DNA from: a bacterium
GTDB taxonomy: Bacteria > Patescibacteriota > Microgenomatia > UBA8517
Reading direction: 5' to 3'
NCBI GenBank assembly: GCA_021824915.1
Contig: JAKAJP010000030.1
Span: 1-32,290, forward strand
Length of the DNA stretch: 32,290 nucleotides
The first letter of the stretch is position 1. Each line of letters opens with the position of its first letter. A model generated the notes under the pieces. The model saw only the letters and a program-made list of their open reading frames with translations. It was not told the origin of the DNA and searched no databases. Position numbers and translations under genes: made by a program. This document shows, piece by piece, positions 1-7,057 of the stretch.

Positions 1-474
1 AGGTATTTGGTTCCCAGCGCACAGTCCCGGGAGACATTGAATTTTAAGTGCGATGCATTGGCGGGCGCGCAAAACGCATTAAACAAACTTAAGTTACAGG
101 TCTCAAGTCTTAAATCTCAAAACGACAGGACGGTATTATCGGAAGAGAAAAATGAGAAAATTGAAGAATATAGAAAGCAATTTGTGGATGCTTTAGGCGA
201 CGATCTAAATAGCCCTAAAGCTATAGCGATTCTTTGGGAGATGTTGAAAAGCAACATTCCAAGTGGAGATAAATATGATTTGGCGTTGAGTTTTGACGAG
301 GTTTTGGGATTAAAGTTGTCGGAAGGGTTAAAAGAAGTTGAAATACCGGATGAAATAAGAAGATTGATGGAAGAGAGGGAGGAGTTGAGAAAGCGAAAGA
401 AATTTGAAGAATCCGATAAAATCAGAAAGCAAATTGAAGAAGCTGGTTTCAAGGTGAAAGATACGTTGCTTTAA
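1..474 (+). CDS. cysS: Cysteinyl-tRNA synthetase, C-terminal part (5' end outside window)
   Basis: The frame is open from base 1 (RYLVPSAQSRETLNF) and stops at 472-474. The opening matches the end of the CysRS catalytic domain, where families typically read RYL-x-SAHYR-x-PLNF. It is followed by a helical, charged DALR-type region containing DALGDDLNSPKA and a C-terminal helix rich in REELRKRKKFEESDKIRKQ, as in the CysRS tail that helps bind tRNA-Cys. CysRS charges tRNA-Cys with cysteine in the cytoplasm. The KMSKS and HIGH motifs are outside the window. The TTG at 7 is not a real start. The Y-to-Q change in the usual HYR triplet (AQSR here) is a small oddity. The next gene starts 12 nt downstream. 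Confidence 0.9.
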   Translation, partial: RYLVPSAQSRETLNFKCDALAGAQNALNKLKLQVSSLKSQNDRTVLSEEKNEKIEEYRKQFVDALGDDLNSPKAIAILWEMLKSNIPSGDKYDLALSFDEVLGLKLSEGLKEVEIPDEIRRLMEEREELRKRKKFEESDKIRKQIEEAGFKVKDTLL

Positions 475-486
475 GTTTACTGCCCG

Positions 487-1113
487 ATGCAAAAGATTTT
501 TCTGCCGATTTTATTAATTTCGATTTTTGTCGCCGGTTTTATTGTTGCTAAAAGCACTTTAGCCAGGATTTACAAAGATATTGCACTTCAAAAACAAAAA
601 GTCAGTGCGGTAGTTGAGGAAAAGACCGGTTGTGATGCAGATTGCCAAAAAATAGTCGCTGACGAGGTTGGGAGAGCTATTGCCACACTTTCGGCTACGA
701 CTCGTCAAGTGATAATTAATCAGGCAACTGGTAGTACGACAAAACCACAGGTTTCGTACGTGCCGCTTGACGGATCATATTCAACTACAAATACGGATTG
801 GACCGATGCGAAGGGAATTGAAGTCTCTTTTGATATCGCACGCGACTATTCTCCCGGCGCGAAAGTTGCATGGGAAGCCTCTCTTCGAGTTGCGAATGCA
901 AACGGAACCGCATATGCCAGACTTTTTGATATTACTCACGGAATTGCAGTTGATGGAAGCGAAGTCTCGGTGACGAATAGTGCTGATTATCAGAGGGTTT
1001 CTTCTGGAAATCTAAACCTCTGGTCTGGCAGAAACGTATATAGAGTTCAAATAAAGTCTCTTAATTCTTTTAACGTTGATTATTCCGGAGGAAAAATTAG
1101 GATTAGCTATTGA
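487..1113 (+). CDS. Secreted or membrane-anchored hypothetical protein
   Basis: This 208-residue protein was not recognised as a known family. Residues 3-22 (IFLPILLISIFVAGFIVAKS) form one hydrophobic segment, a signal peptide or N-terminal anchor. A short coiled region follows, with a CDADC pair near residues 50-54. Residues about 85-208 are rich in S, T, N, Y, D and G and look like a beta-rich extracellular domain. There is no lipobox. It is 12 nt downstream of cysS, and a weak -10 (TTTACT, 476-481) ends 5 nt before the ATG, so it may have its own leaderless promoter. Likely an envelope protein facing outwards; function unknown. Confidence 0.7.
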   Translation: MQKIFLPILLISIFVAGFIVAKSTLARIYKDIALQKQKVSAVVEEKTGCDADCQKIVADEVGRAIATLSATTRQVIINQATGSTTKPQVSYVPLDGSYSTTNTDWTDAKGIEVSFDIARDYSPGAKVAWEASLRVANANGTAYARLFDITHGIAVDGSEVSVTNSADYQRVSSGNLNLWSGRNVYRVQIKSLNSFNVDYSGGKIRISY

Positions 1114-1121
1114 AGACGCAC

Positions 1122-1149
1122 TTGAGATTTATCTCGTGGGCGTTATATC
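1122..1149 (+). promoter_or_regulatory. Promoter, leaderless arrangement, for gene at 1157
   Basis: TTGAGA (1122-1127), 16-nt spacer, TATATC (1144-1149). The -10 ends 7 nt before the ATG at 1157, so the transcript would begin at or next to the start codon. No Shine-Dalgarno sequence is present. The same geometry recurs at other starts in this window. Confidence 0.5.
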
Positions 1150-1156
1150 ATGAAGT

Positions 1157-1801
1157 ATGCCAGAGTCAAATTCACCTCAACAAAATACCGGAAATGCTTT
1201 TGAGATAGTGACACCTTCAAAATCAAAGAAGGTCAATATGAAAAGTATCATCATCATTGCCGCAGTCTTTCTTTTTTTGGGAATCGCCGTTTTTCTTGGG
1301 GTGTATTTAGTCCAGCAGCAGCAGAACATTCAGGAGAAAGCTGCGGTTACAACGTGTCCCGCTGCGGAGCAATGTCCTAATTCAAAAAACCCCAATTTAC
1401 TCCAGAGTTGTCACCCTGGAGAGAGTGATGGCTCAACAAGTGATAGACTTTGTAATACTGCCGGTAGGGTGGAGACCTGCGGACCTGCAACGACTAAATA
1501 TTGTTGTCCTGCCCCGGGTGCAGCTTGGACGACCGATATGTCTGTTTGTAATTCGTTGTCAGCTACGGCCACTCCAACGGCCACACCCACACCGACAGCC
1601 ACCGCAACAGCAACTCCGACAATTGAGCCCTTAGTTACACAAGCTCCTACCACAGGGAGTCCGACCCCAACCTCTACTGTTCAAGCGGCTTCAACCGCGA
1701 GTCCTGTTCCAATTCCGGTCACGGGAGTTGAATGGCCAACGGTTTTAGGTATTGGAGTGGGGGCGGTAACAATAATAGGTTCAATTCTTCTGGCGCTCTA
1801 G
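1157..1801 (+). CDS. Surface protein with Cys-rich domain, Thr/Pro/Ala-rich stalk and C-terminal membrane helix
   Basis: The 214-residue protein has, in order: a short polar N-terminus ending in KSKKVNMK; a membrane segment at about 29-52 (IIIIAAVFLFLGIAVFLGVYLV); a domain of about 65-115 residues with around eight cysteines (TCPAAEQCP, SCHPGE, LCNT, ETCGP, YCCPAP, VCNS) that probably forms disulfides outside the cell; a low-complexity stalk of repeated A-T-P/T units (about 136-180); and a final hydrophobic helix. The segment IPVTG just before the last helix resembles a sortase-type sorting motif, but the usual positively charged tail is absent, so this is only a resemblance. Probably a cell-surface protein spanning or anchored to the membrane; role unknown. 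Confidence 0.7.
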   Translation: MPESNSPQQNTGNAFEIVTPSKSKKVNMKSIIIIAAVFLFLGIAVFLGVYLVQQQQNIQEKAAVTTCPAAEQCPNSKNPNLLQSCHPGESDGSTSDRLCNTAGRVETCGPATTKYCCPAPGAAWTTDMSVCNSLSATATPTATPTPTATATATPTIEPLVTQAPTTGSPTPTSTVQAASTASPVPIPVTGVEWPTVLGIGVGAVTIIGSILLAL

Positions 1802-1858
1802 TGCAAATTTAGCATACCTTACTTGGCGCCAACCTCCCAACCTTTAGATCGTGAGTGT

Positions 1859-2176
1859 TTACAGGAGTTTTTTCAGGCTGAATTTTTTGACCACAATTCC
1901 GATGTGGTCAATTAGGGGAAAGTGGCTTTTTACTTCTTCCTGGAATTTTTCGGCCAAGCCTCCGCTGTATTTACCAAATCCGGATTTTTCGGATTGTTTA
2001 CAGAGTTTATCTTCCCATTCGTGAATAATTTTCAATATTGTTTCACCTTCCTGATTAAATTTTTCTTGGTATTTATCCTCATTTGTTGAATATTCAAAGT
2101 GGGCTTGTGTAAATCTGTCGAAAGCGTCTTTATTTTCCTCAACCATTCGGTTGTAATATTCCCGATACTTTGTCAT
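1859..2176 (-). CDS. Small helical hypothetical protein, last gene of ABC exporter operon
   Basis: A 105-residue charged, mostly helical protein with no membrane segment and no recognised domain. Its ATG overlaps the stop codon of the ABC permease by 4 nt (ATGA arrangement), so it is translationally coupled to the exporter and likely works with it, or at least is made with it. Many E, K, Y and F residues suggest a helical bundle. The 57 nt after its stop, up to the convergent gene ending at 1801, show no clear terminator. Confidence 0.65.
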   Translation of the reverse strand: MTKYREYYNRMVEENKDAFDRFTQAHFEYSTNEDKYQEKFNQEGETILKIIHEWEDKLCKQSEKSGFGKYSGGLAEKFQEEVKSHFPLIDHIGIVVKKFSLKKLL

Positions 2177-2919
2177 ATTTGTATTTTTGAGAAAAGATAA
2201 CTGCCGATGAGAAGAAATACGAATGTAATTACTGAAAGCACAAGCAGATCGAATCCTGTCCCAAATTGAGCAGCTCCTCCCAAAACTCCGCGCAGTCCGT
2301 CAATTCCATAAGTCATGGGGTCGATTTTTGTTGCAATTTCCATCGCTTTTGGTAGACCCTGGATGGGGTAGAGACTTCCTGATAAAAAGAAAATTGGCAT
2401 AACCAGAAAATTCATAATGAGTTGAAATCCCTGCATATCTTCCAGCATAGAAGCGATGGCCGTTCCCAGAGCTGTAAAAAGGAGGGCGATTATAAACATA
2501 AATAAGAGTGCCAGAGGAATGTGATAATAAGTTGTAAATCTGAAACCTACGAATGTGGAAAGAATTAAAACAACAATGCCCTGAAAAGTTGCAACCGTTG
2601 CGCCCCCTAAAGTCCGCCCCAACATAATTGAAAATCTTGAGACCGGAGCAACCATTGTTTCTTTTAAGAAACCGAATTGTCTGTCCCAAATGATTTCAAT
2701 TCCGGCAAAAATCGCAGTGAAGAGAATACTCATTGCAACAATTCCGGGAGCTAAAAATTGGATATAATTTCCTTGACCCGCTCTGGCAAAAACGCCGCCA
2801 AAGCCATAGCCGAAAGCGATTAAATAAAGAAGTGGCTGACCCAAAGATCCGATTATCCGGCTACGGGAGCGGAAGTATTTAACGACCTGTCTTTTCCAAA
2901 GTATGTAAATTTGTTCCAT
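2173..2919 (-). CDS. ABC-2 type exporter permease
   Basis: This 248-residue integral membrane protein has about six hydrophobic helices. The layout is typical of ABC-2 permeases of the DrrB/NodJ group: an N-terminal cytoplasmic stretch (LWKRQVVKYFRSRSRIIGSLGQPLLYLIAFGYGFG), a large central loop with EIIWDRQFGFLKETMVAPVSR, and the signature-like stretch FLVMPIFFLSGSLYPIQGLPKAMEIATKIDPMTYGIDGLRG. It would form the channel for the ATPase encoded immediately upstream (stop and start abut: TAA then ATG). The substrate cannot be told from sequence; this class moves drugs, polysaccharides or lipids. Confidence 0.9.
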   Translation of the reverse strand: MEQIYILWKRQVVKYFRSRSRIIGSLGQPLLYLIAFGYGFGGVFARAGQGNYIQFLAPGIVAMSILFTAIFAGIEIIWDRQFGFLKETMVAPVSRFSIMLGRTLGGATVATFQGIVVLILSTFVGFRFTTYYHIPLALLFMFIIALLFTALGTAIASMLEDMQGFQLIMNFLVMPIFFLSGSLYPIQGLPKAMEIATKIDPMTYGIDGLRGVLGGAAQFGTGFDLLVLSVITFVFLLIGSYLFSKIQI

Positions 2920-3720
2920 TTAATGCCGGCCTCCCCAAACATGTCTTCGTTGTCTAAGCGCATCAAGAGCTCCGGCTTCTTCGTTTCTGATCTCGTGGCC
3001 CGTCAAATGTAGAAAAGCTTCTTCGAGGGAAGCGGATTTTGTCTTTTTCTTAAGTGCATTGGGTGTTCCCTCGGCAACAATGTTTCCGTGGTCAATAATT
3101 ACAATTCTGTCCGCGTTTTTTTCTGCTTCATCCATATAGTGTGTTGTAAAAAATACCGTCATTCCCTCCTTTTTGTTTATGTCTTTTAAGTAAGTCCACA
3201 TATGATTTCTGGTTTGGGGGTCAAGGCCTATCGTCGGCTCGTCCAAAAAGAGAATTTTTGGATGGTGCAGAAGGCCACGGGCAATTTCAAGTCTTCTTTT
3301 CATTCCGCCGGAAAATGTTTTAACAAGAGACTTGCTTCTGTCGGATAAATCAACAAATTTTAATAGATCTTCAATTCTCTTTTTTCTGGTATTTACGGGG
3401 ATTGAATATAAAACGGCATGCAGTTCCATGTTTTCCATTGCCGTCAGATCATCATCCAGTGACGGATCCTGAAACACTATTCCGAAACCGCGTCTTACCG
3501 CGTCCTGATCTTGAGAAGGATCTGCCCCATTAACTAATATTTTTCCCGAAGTTGGAGCTAAAAGAGTTGTCAGCATTTTTATTGTTGTTGATTTTCCGGC
3601 GCCGTTCGGACCGAGAAAAGCAAAAATTTCTCCCTTTTCGACACCAAAAGAAATATCATTAACTGCAGTAAACCCATTAAATTTTTTGGTCAGACTTTTA
3701 ACCTTTATTATTTTAGCCAT
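2920..3720 (-). CDS. ABC exporter ATP-binding protein (DrrA-like)
   Basis: The start was set at the ATG at 3720, giving 266 residues. An upstream in-frame ATG at 3768 exists but would lie before the promoter described below. Motifs seen: Walker A GPNGAGKST (37-45), Q-loop VFQDPS (82-87), signature SGGMKRR (137-143), Walker B ILFLDEP (156-162), D-loop GLDP and H-loop TTHYMDEAE. The downstream KTKSASLEEAFLHLTGHEIR is the usual C-terminal extension of daunorubicin-resistance-type ATPases. It powers the permease encoded next. The operon order is ATPase, permease, small helical protein. Confidence 0.92.
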   Translation of the reverse strand: MAKIIKVKSLTKKFNGFTAVNDISFGVEKGEIFAFLGPNGAGKSTTIKMLTTLLAPTSGKILVNGADPSQDQDAVRRGFGIVFQDPSLDDDLTAMENMELHAVLYSIPVNTRKKRIEDLLKFVDLSDRSKSLVKTFSGGMKRRLEIARGLLHHPKILFLDEPTIGLDPQTRNHMWTYLKDINKKEGMTVFFTTHYMDEAEKNADRIVIIDHGNIVAEGTPNALKKKTKSASLEEAFLHLTGHEIRNEEAGALDALRQRRHVWGGRH

Positions 3721-3731
3721 CTGATGATCAT

Positions 3732-3760
3732 ATATTATCGTTGTGCTGGAATTCAAGCAA
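3732..3760 (-). promoter_or_regulatory. Promoter of ABC exporter operon
   Basis: On the minus strand: TTGCTT (3755-3760), 17-nt spacer, TAATAT (3732-3737). The -10 ends 11 nt before the ATG at 3720, giving a leader of only about 5 nt without a ribosome site. It sits in the 60-nt divergent space shared with the gene at 3781. Confidence 0.6.
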
Positions 3761-3780
3761 TAAATCACTGATAATTAATT

Positions 3781-5799
3781 ATGGCTACCACAGATAGTCT
3801 TCCTGAGGTTGGGGATAGAGTGGACATTAAGAACTTGCTCCCTGTTTCTAATCCCGAAAATCGACTTTATGGCACAGCTATGGAAATCTGTGATTATACA
3901 GGGATTAAGCTTTCTGAAATTCCAGGTATTCCTCTAGAGCACAGAGTCAGATCGTCAATGTTGGCTTTAGGAAATCAGGGAATAAGAATGATCGATGGTA
4001 AGCCCGTTTCATTTATTTACATAAGTACATCCGTTAAGGAAGATGATTCGTTTGGCAAGTCTGTATTGGTGGAGGAAACCTTTCATCATATTCAGACCGT
4101 TATGAACAGTGCTTTACTTAAGGAGCGAGCAGAAGTTGAGACAGATAGAAGTTTTCAGTCTGACTATTCACAAAGTAGCGCTCTTTATGAAAATCTCAAA
4201 CAGTCTTCTGGTAAAGCAATGATTGAGTTTGCTTCGAAGACTGGAATCGATTCCAGTCTGCACCCCCAAACTGAAGCCGAAAAAGAGTTGGTGTTAAAGA
4301 GAAGAATAGAAAGACTTTCGCCGGAACAGGCGGCAAGACTTTATACCGCTCTTGACCAGATGGGCGTCGCCAGCGATGGTGAGAATGAACACAGACGATT
4401 TGTTGATAACGCAAAAGAGTATAGAAAAATCGAAAAGCGAATAGACGAGCTCAGAGAGGAGGAAAAAAATTTAGAATCATCGGATGACAGCATCAAATTA
4501 AGGGATATAAGAGAAAGAATACGGAGCTTACGTGAAGGTTTTGACGGCCTTGGAACCTTATCGAGTTTGATATCGTACCAACTTGAGCAGCGCATTGCGA
4601 GAGTGCCTGACGGACCAGAAAGAAGTTCGATTTTGGAAAAGGCCCTTGCAAAATCGTTCGTTGATCTGGATACACTTGGTGCGCAATCAATGTTGTATGA
4701 GGAGAGAATTAAAAACCTCACACCAGATCAAATCCGTAAAGCACTAGAAGATTATTTGGCGAGTAGACCGGATCTTGATTCACTTATTTTCTTGAATAGA
4801 GATTTGACCATAGAAGACAATGAAGAGCATTTGAAGGTTTTAAGGATATTGGAGAGTGGTGATCCGGAGTCTATGGAATATGAAAATTTGAGGCAAAGCT
4901 TCCAGAAAAGAATTGAGAATCAATTGCAGGTAGCCGGTGTTGACGACTTGGCTAAGTTTTACACCGAAAGTTTAATTTATTTAATGCGGGGTGTTGAAAA
5001 GTCCTTGGCCGCGAATGCTCTTGTTGAGGAAAATTTAATATTTTTGTTTGACGATTTACCCATGGACGATGAGACAAGAAAGAGGTTTGTTGGAAATTCT
5101 GAATTTATGCGCCAGCTTAGAGATTTTGTGTTGAAATCCGTCAAAAGCGGAGAACTTTCTCCGTTTGGTTCGGAAGGACTGGATGTTGGGCTATTCTCAT
5201 CCAGTAGAAAGGAAGCTGGGACCGTTCTCAAAAAGTCATTAAAACGACCGACGGATGATATTAATGCCACTGCCTTTTTGGCGGATATGAAATCGGCAAC
5301 TGAATATACAAGATCGAACATTAGTGGTGATCAATTTGATTTTATAGAGGCTGGTTCTGAGAGGAATATTGAAGTTAAATTAAAAGAGACGTTTCCGGAT
5401 AGAAGTATTGCTGATTTGCCTTCTGGAACAGAATTTAGAGATGCCCAACTGGCGGCGTACCAAGAGTCTGTTGAAATTGTGAGAAAATCTAGGAAAGAAA
5501 GTGAGCATAAACACTCGACAGACATCCTTATCGAACCAATAGCAAAAGTTATAAGTCAAAAGTTATCCGGGGGTACACGCAATGATATTGTCTTTCCCGA
5601 AACCATGATGGGTGGCTACACGATAATTCTTAGAACTCAAGAACTTAAAGAGTGGGTCGACAAGCTTTGGACTTATGTTGATAAAGTGCATGAATATAAG
5701 AACAGTGGTGGTGACGCCTCTTTGAGGGAATTTATACATGCCACCAGTTTGGATCAGCAGAGAGCGGTAGTCGAAAAATTTATAAAGGTGATAAAATAG
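3781..5799 (+). CDS. Large hypothetical protein with coiled-coil regions
   Basis: This 672-residue protein was not recognised. It is cytoplasmic by appearance (no signal, no membrane segment) and rich in E, K, R, D and S, with probable coiled coil around residues 215-255 (KEYRKIEKRIDELREEEKN, RDIRERIRSLREGF) and more helices after. Near residues 98-106 it reads VEETFHHIQ, a possible metal-binding helix, but it is not a canonical HExxH. A GATAAT (3770-3775) lies 5 nt before the ATG with no good -35, so leaderless transcription is possible. Before the mobile element arrived, ychF began 4 nt after its stop codon, so the two were probably co-transcribed. Confidence 0.65.
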   Translation: MATTDSLPEVGDRVDIKNLLPVSNPENRLYGTAMEICDYTGIKLSEIPGIPLEHRVRSSMLALGNQGIRMIDGKPVSFIYISTSVKEDDSFGKSVLVEETFHHIQTVMNSALLKERAEVETDRSFQSDYSQSSALYENLKQSSGKAMIEFASKTGIDSSLHPQTEAEKELVLKRRIERLSPEQAARLYTALDQMGVASDGENEHRRFVDNAKEYRKIEKRIDELREEEKNLESSDDSIKLRDIRERIRSLREGFDGLGTLSSLISYQLEQRIARVPDGPERSSILEKALAKSFVDLDTLGAQSMLYEERIKNLTPDQIRKALEDYLASRPDLDSLIFLNRDLTIEDNEEHLKVLRILESGDPESMEYENLRQSFQKRIENQLQVAGVDDLAKFYTESLIYLMRGVEKSLAANALVEENLIFLFDDLPMDDETRKRFVGNSEFMRQLRDFVLKSVKSGELSPFGSEGLDVGLFSSSRKEAGTVLKKSLKRPTDDINATAFLADMKSATEYTRSNISGDQFDFIEAGSERNIEVKLKETFPDRSIADLPSGTEFRDAQLAAYQESVEIVRKSRKESEHKHSTDILIEPIAKVISQKLSGGTRNDIVFPETMMGGYTIILRTQELKEWVDKLWTYVDKVHEYKNSGGDASLREFIHATSLDQQRAVVEKFIKVIK

Positions 5800-5803
5800 C
5801 CTC

Positions 5804-5863
5804 ATGAGCCTTTCTGTTGGAATAGTCAGAGCGGGAATCAACTTTTTCCATTCGAGCTTGTGA
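5804..5863 (+). pseudogene. ychF: Stranded original 5' end of ychF
   Basis: ATG at 5804 opens a 19-codon frame that begins MSLSVGIV, the standard YchF N-terminus, and then turns abruptly into unrelated RAGINFFHSSL before a TGA at 5861-5863. Intact YchF proteins continue GLPNVGKST at this point, which is exactly what the sequence does at 23466 on the far side of the element. Host sequence therefore ends at about 5823, and what follows is element DNA. The shifted, complete ychF is at 23436-24416. Confidence 0.85.
5819..5823 (+). other. Left attachment junction (attL core)
   Basis: GGAAT at 5819-5823 is the only exact match between the two junctions, next to partial matches on both sides (TGT before, GT after one mismatch). 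Left of it is host ychF coding sequence; right of it is element DNA encoding the displaced tail of the recombinase. Short cores are normal for large serine recombinases. The exact crossover dinucleotide within the five bases cannot be fixed from one genome. Confidence 0.75.
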
Positions 5864-5952
5864 TACCGTTACCCCCACCAAGAATAGCTAGACTAATAGT
5901 TCAACGGGACAAGTGGGGAAGAATTGTACATTCAGAAGCTCCATTGTTTTGA
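5824..5952 (+). other. Displaced 3' coding segment of the serine recombinase (used when the element is circular)
   Basis: If the element is closed by joining 23464 to 5824, the recombinase frame runs through the junction for 42 more sense codons to a TGA at 5950-5952. The encoded tail begins SQSGNQLFPFELVIPLPPPR and continues IARLIVQRDKWGRIV, which looks like genuine protein rather than random frame. The circular form would thus encode a 568-residue recombinase sharing residues 1-526 with the integrated version. As it stands here the segment has no start codon and is probably silent. Confidence 0.75.
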
Positions 5953-6098
5953 GTTAATTTAGGGAAAATATTCTTTTTCTATTCCAGACCGCCTCTTGCG
6001 GTGTTAAAATTGCAATATAAAATTATTAAAATATAGACAATGGTTTTATGAGTAAAAATATGAACTGGTTAAATTAATAGCCTTTTTGATCTAAGAAA

Positions 6099-7031
6099 AT
6101 GGAACAAAGGAATTTAGAAGTTGGTGGTAGAGAGTGGGCGTATATAAAAGATAGAGTGCTTGGGAGAGGGAAAATTTACCGTAGTTTAGATGGCACTCAA
6201 TATATGCATACTGGGAGTGTTGCGGAGGTCGGCAATGAAGCGAATTTTATTGAGCAGCTTCATGGTCTTAATTTTCCGGTGCCAAGGATACTTAGTAAGG
6301 GAGAAATCGGAGGAATTAACTACTACATTGAGGAATCAGTTGGGGACATGAGTTTCGGTGAAAAATTTCGCCATGAATACACCTTGCATCAAAAAGTGAC
6401 TGGAGAGACGTTTGAAGGATTTTGCAATATAGCGTGTCAATTCCTGGAAGCGCAATTGAATAATCCAACAGACAGAAGGAGTGAAATAAGGGAAGGGGTA
6501 CATCTATCTAACGTTTTGCAAGAAAATCCAGATCTTAGAGACAAAATTTTCCCATGCATTAGTATGATAGAAACAAATTTGCAACAAATTCCACTCGTAT
6601 TGACCCATGGAGATTTTTCCCCAAGAAATACTTTTACTAAAGGAGTTATTGATTTTGAGCATAGGTTCATTGCTCCCGTCGGTTATGATGTTCTTACGGG
6701 TATAACAATTCAGCGCTTTTGGGATTTTAAGGATAGTGATGGAGAGACTCAGCTTGATTTTGACGTCGAGTCAGGTCAAGTTGCGGATTATTTTAGAAAA
6801 TTAGACAATATCGCTGAGCATTATAAAATAGGGCAATTATCGAGGTTTGCGGATGATTTCGTTGTACTTAAGGCTATTTGGTCTCTTGCTTACGAAAAGC
6901 AATTTGCTAGTCAAACAGGAAACAATTTAAAAAGAAACTTTCGTAAGGCTGTTTTGGTTTATTGTATGGATCAATATATGAATGGCAGACCAGTAGACAC
7001 TAGTAGTTTTAAAAAGTTTGGACAACAATAG
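6099..7031 (+). CDS. APH/choline-kinase-like small-molecule phosphotransferase
   Basis: This 310-residue protein has the aminoglycoside/choline kinase catalytic core: THGDFSPRNTF at 169-179 (Brenner motif HxDxxxxN with H170, D172, N177), followed by VIDFEH (183-188, metal-binding D185 and E187). The N-lobe includes ANFIEQLHGLNFPVPRIL (48-65), where families carry the ATP-binding Glu and the VP-x-P-x-I-L element. It would transfer ATP phosphate to a hydroxyl of a small molecule. It is the first gene of a four-gene cargo operon (26 nt before the decarboxylase), suggesting a pathway-specific kinase rather than antibiotic resistance, although resistance cannot be excluded. The upstream 146 nt hold AT-rich sequence and a small inverted repeat but no clear promoter that I can defend. 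Confidence 0.8.
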   Translation: MEQRNLEVGGREWAYIKDRVLGRGKIYRSLDGTQYMHTGSVAEVGNEANFIEQLHGLNFPVPRILSKGEIGGINYYIEESVGDMSFGEKFRHEYTLHQKVTGETFEGFCNIACQFLEAQLNNPTDRRSEIREGVHLSNVLQENPDLRDKIFPCISMIETNLQQIPLVLTHGDFSPRNTFTKGVIDFEHRFIAPVGYDVLTGITIQRFWDFKDSDGETQLDFDVESGQVADYFRKLDNIAEHYKIGQLSRFADDFVVLKAIWSLAYEKQFASQTGNNLKRNFRKAVLVYCMDQYMNGRPVDTSSFKKFGQQ

Positions 7032-7057
7032 AGTAGCGTTGATATAGAATTGAAGTT

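Noticed and set aside
1560-1690. ACN-rich tandem repeats as a CRISPR or minisatellite
   Set aside because: They are codons of the Thr/Pro/Ala-rich stalk in a continuous coding frame, with no regular repeat-spacer pattern.
3721-3768. Upstream start of the ABC ATPase at 3768
   Set aside because: The extra 16 residues do not resemble the family and would lie over the promoter boxes at 3732-3760.
5988-6002. Inverted repeat ACCGC/GCGGT as terminator of the circular-form recombinase
   Set aside because: Only 5 bp of stem and no T-run follows on either strand; it may be chance.
6099-7031. Kinase as an antibiotic-resistance gene
   Set aside because: The catalytic motifs are generic to the APH superfamily and the operon context is metabolic; no specific resistance subfamily can be recognised.
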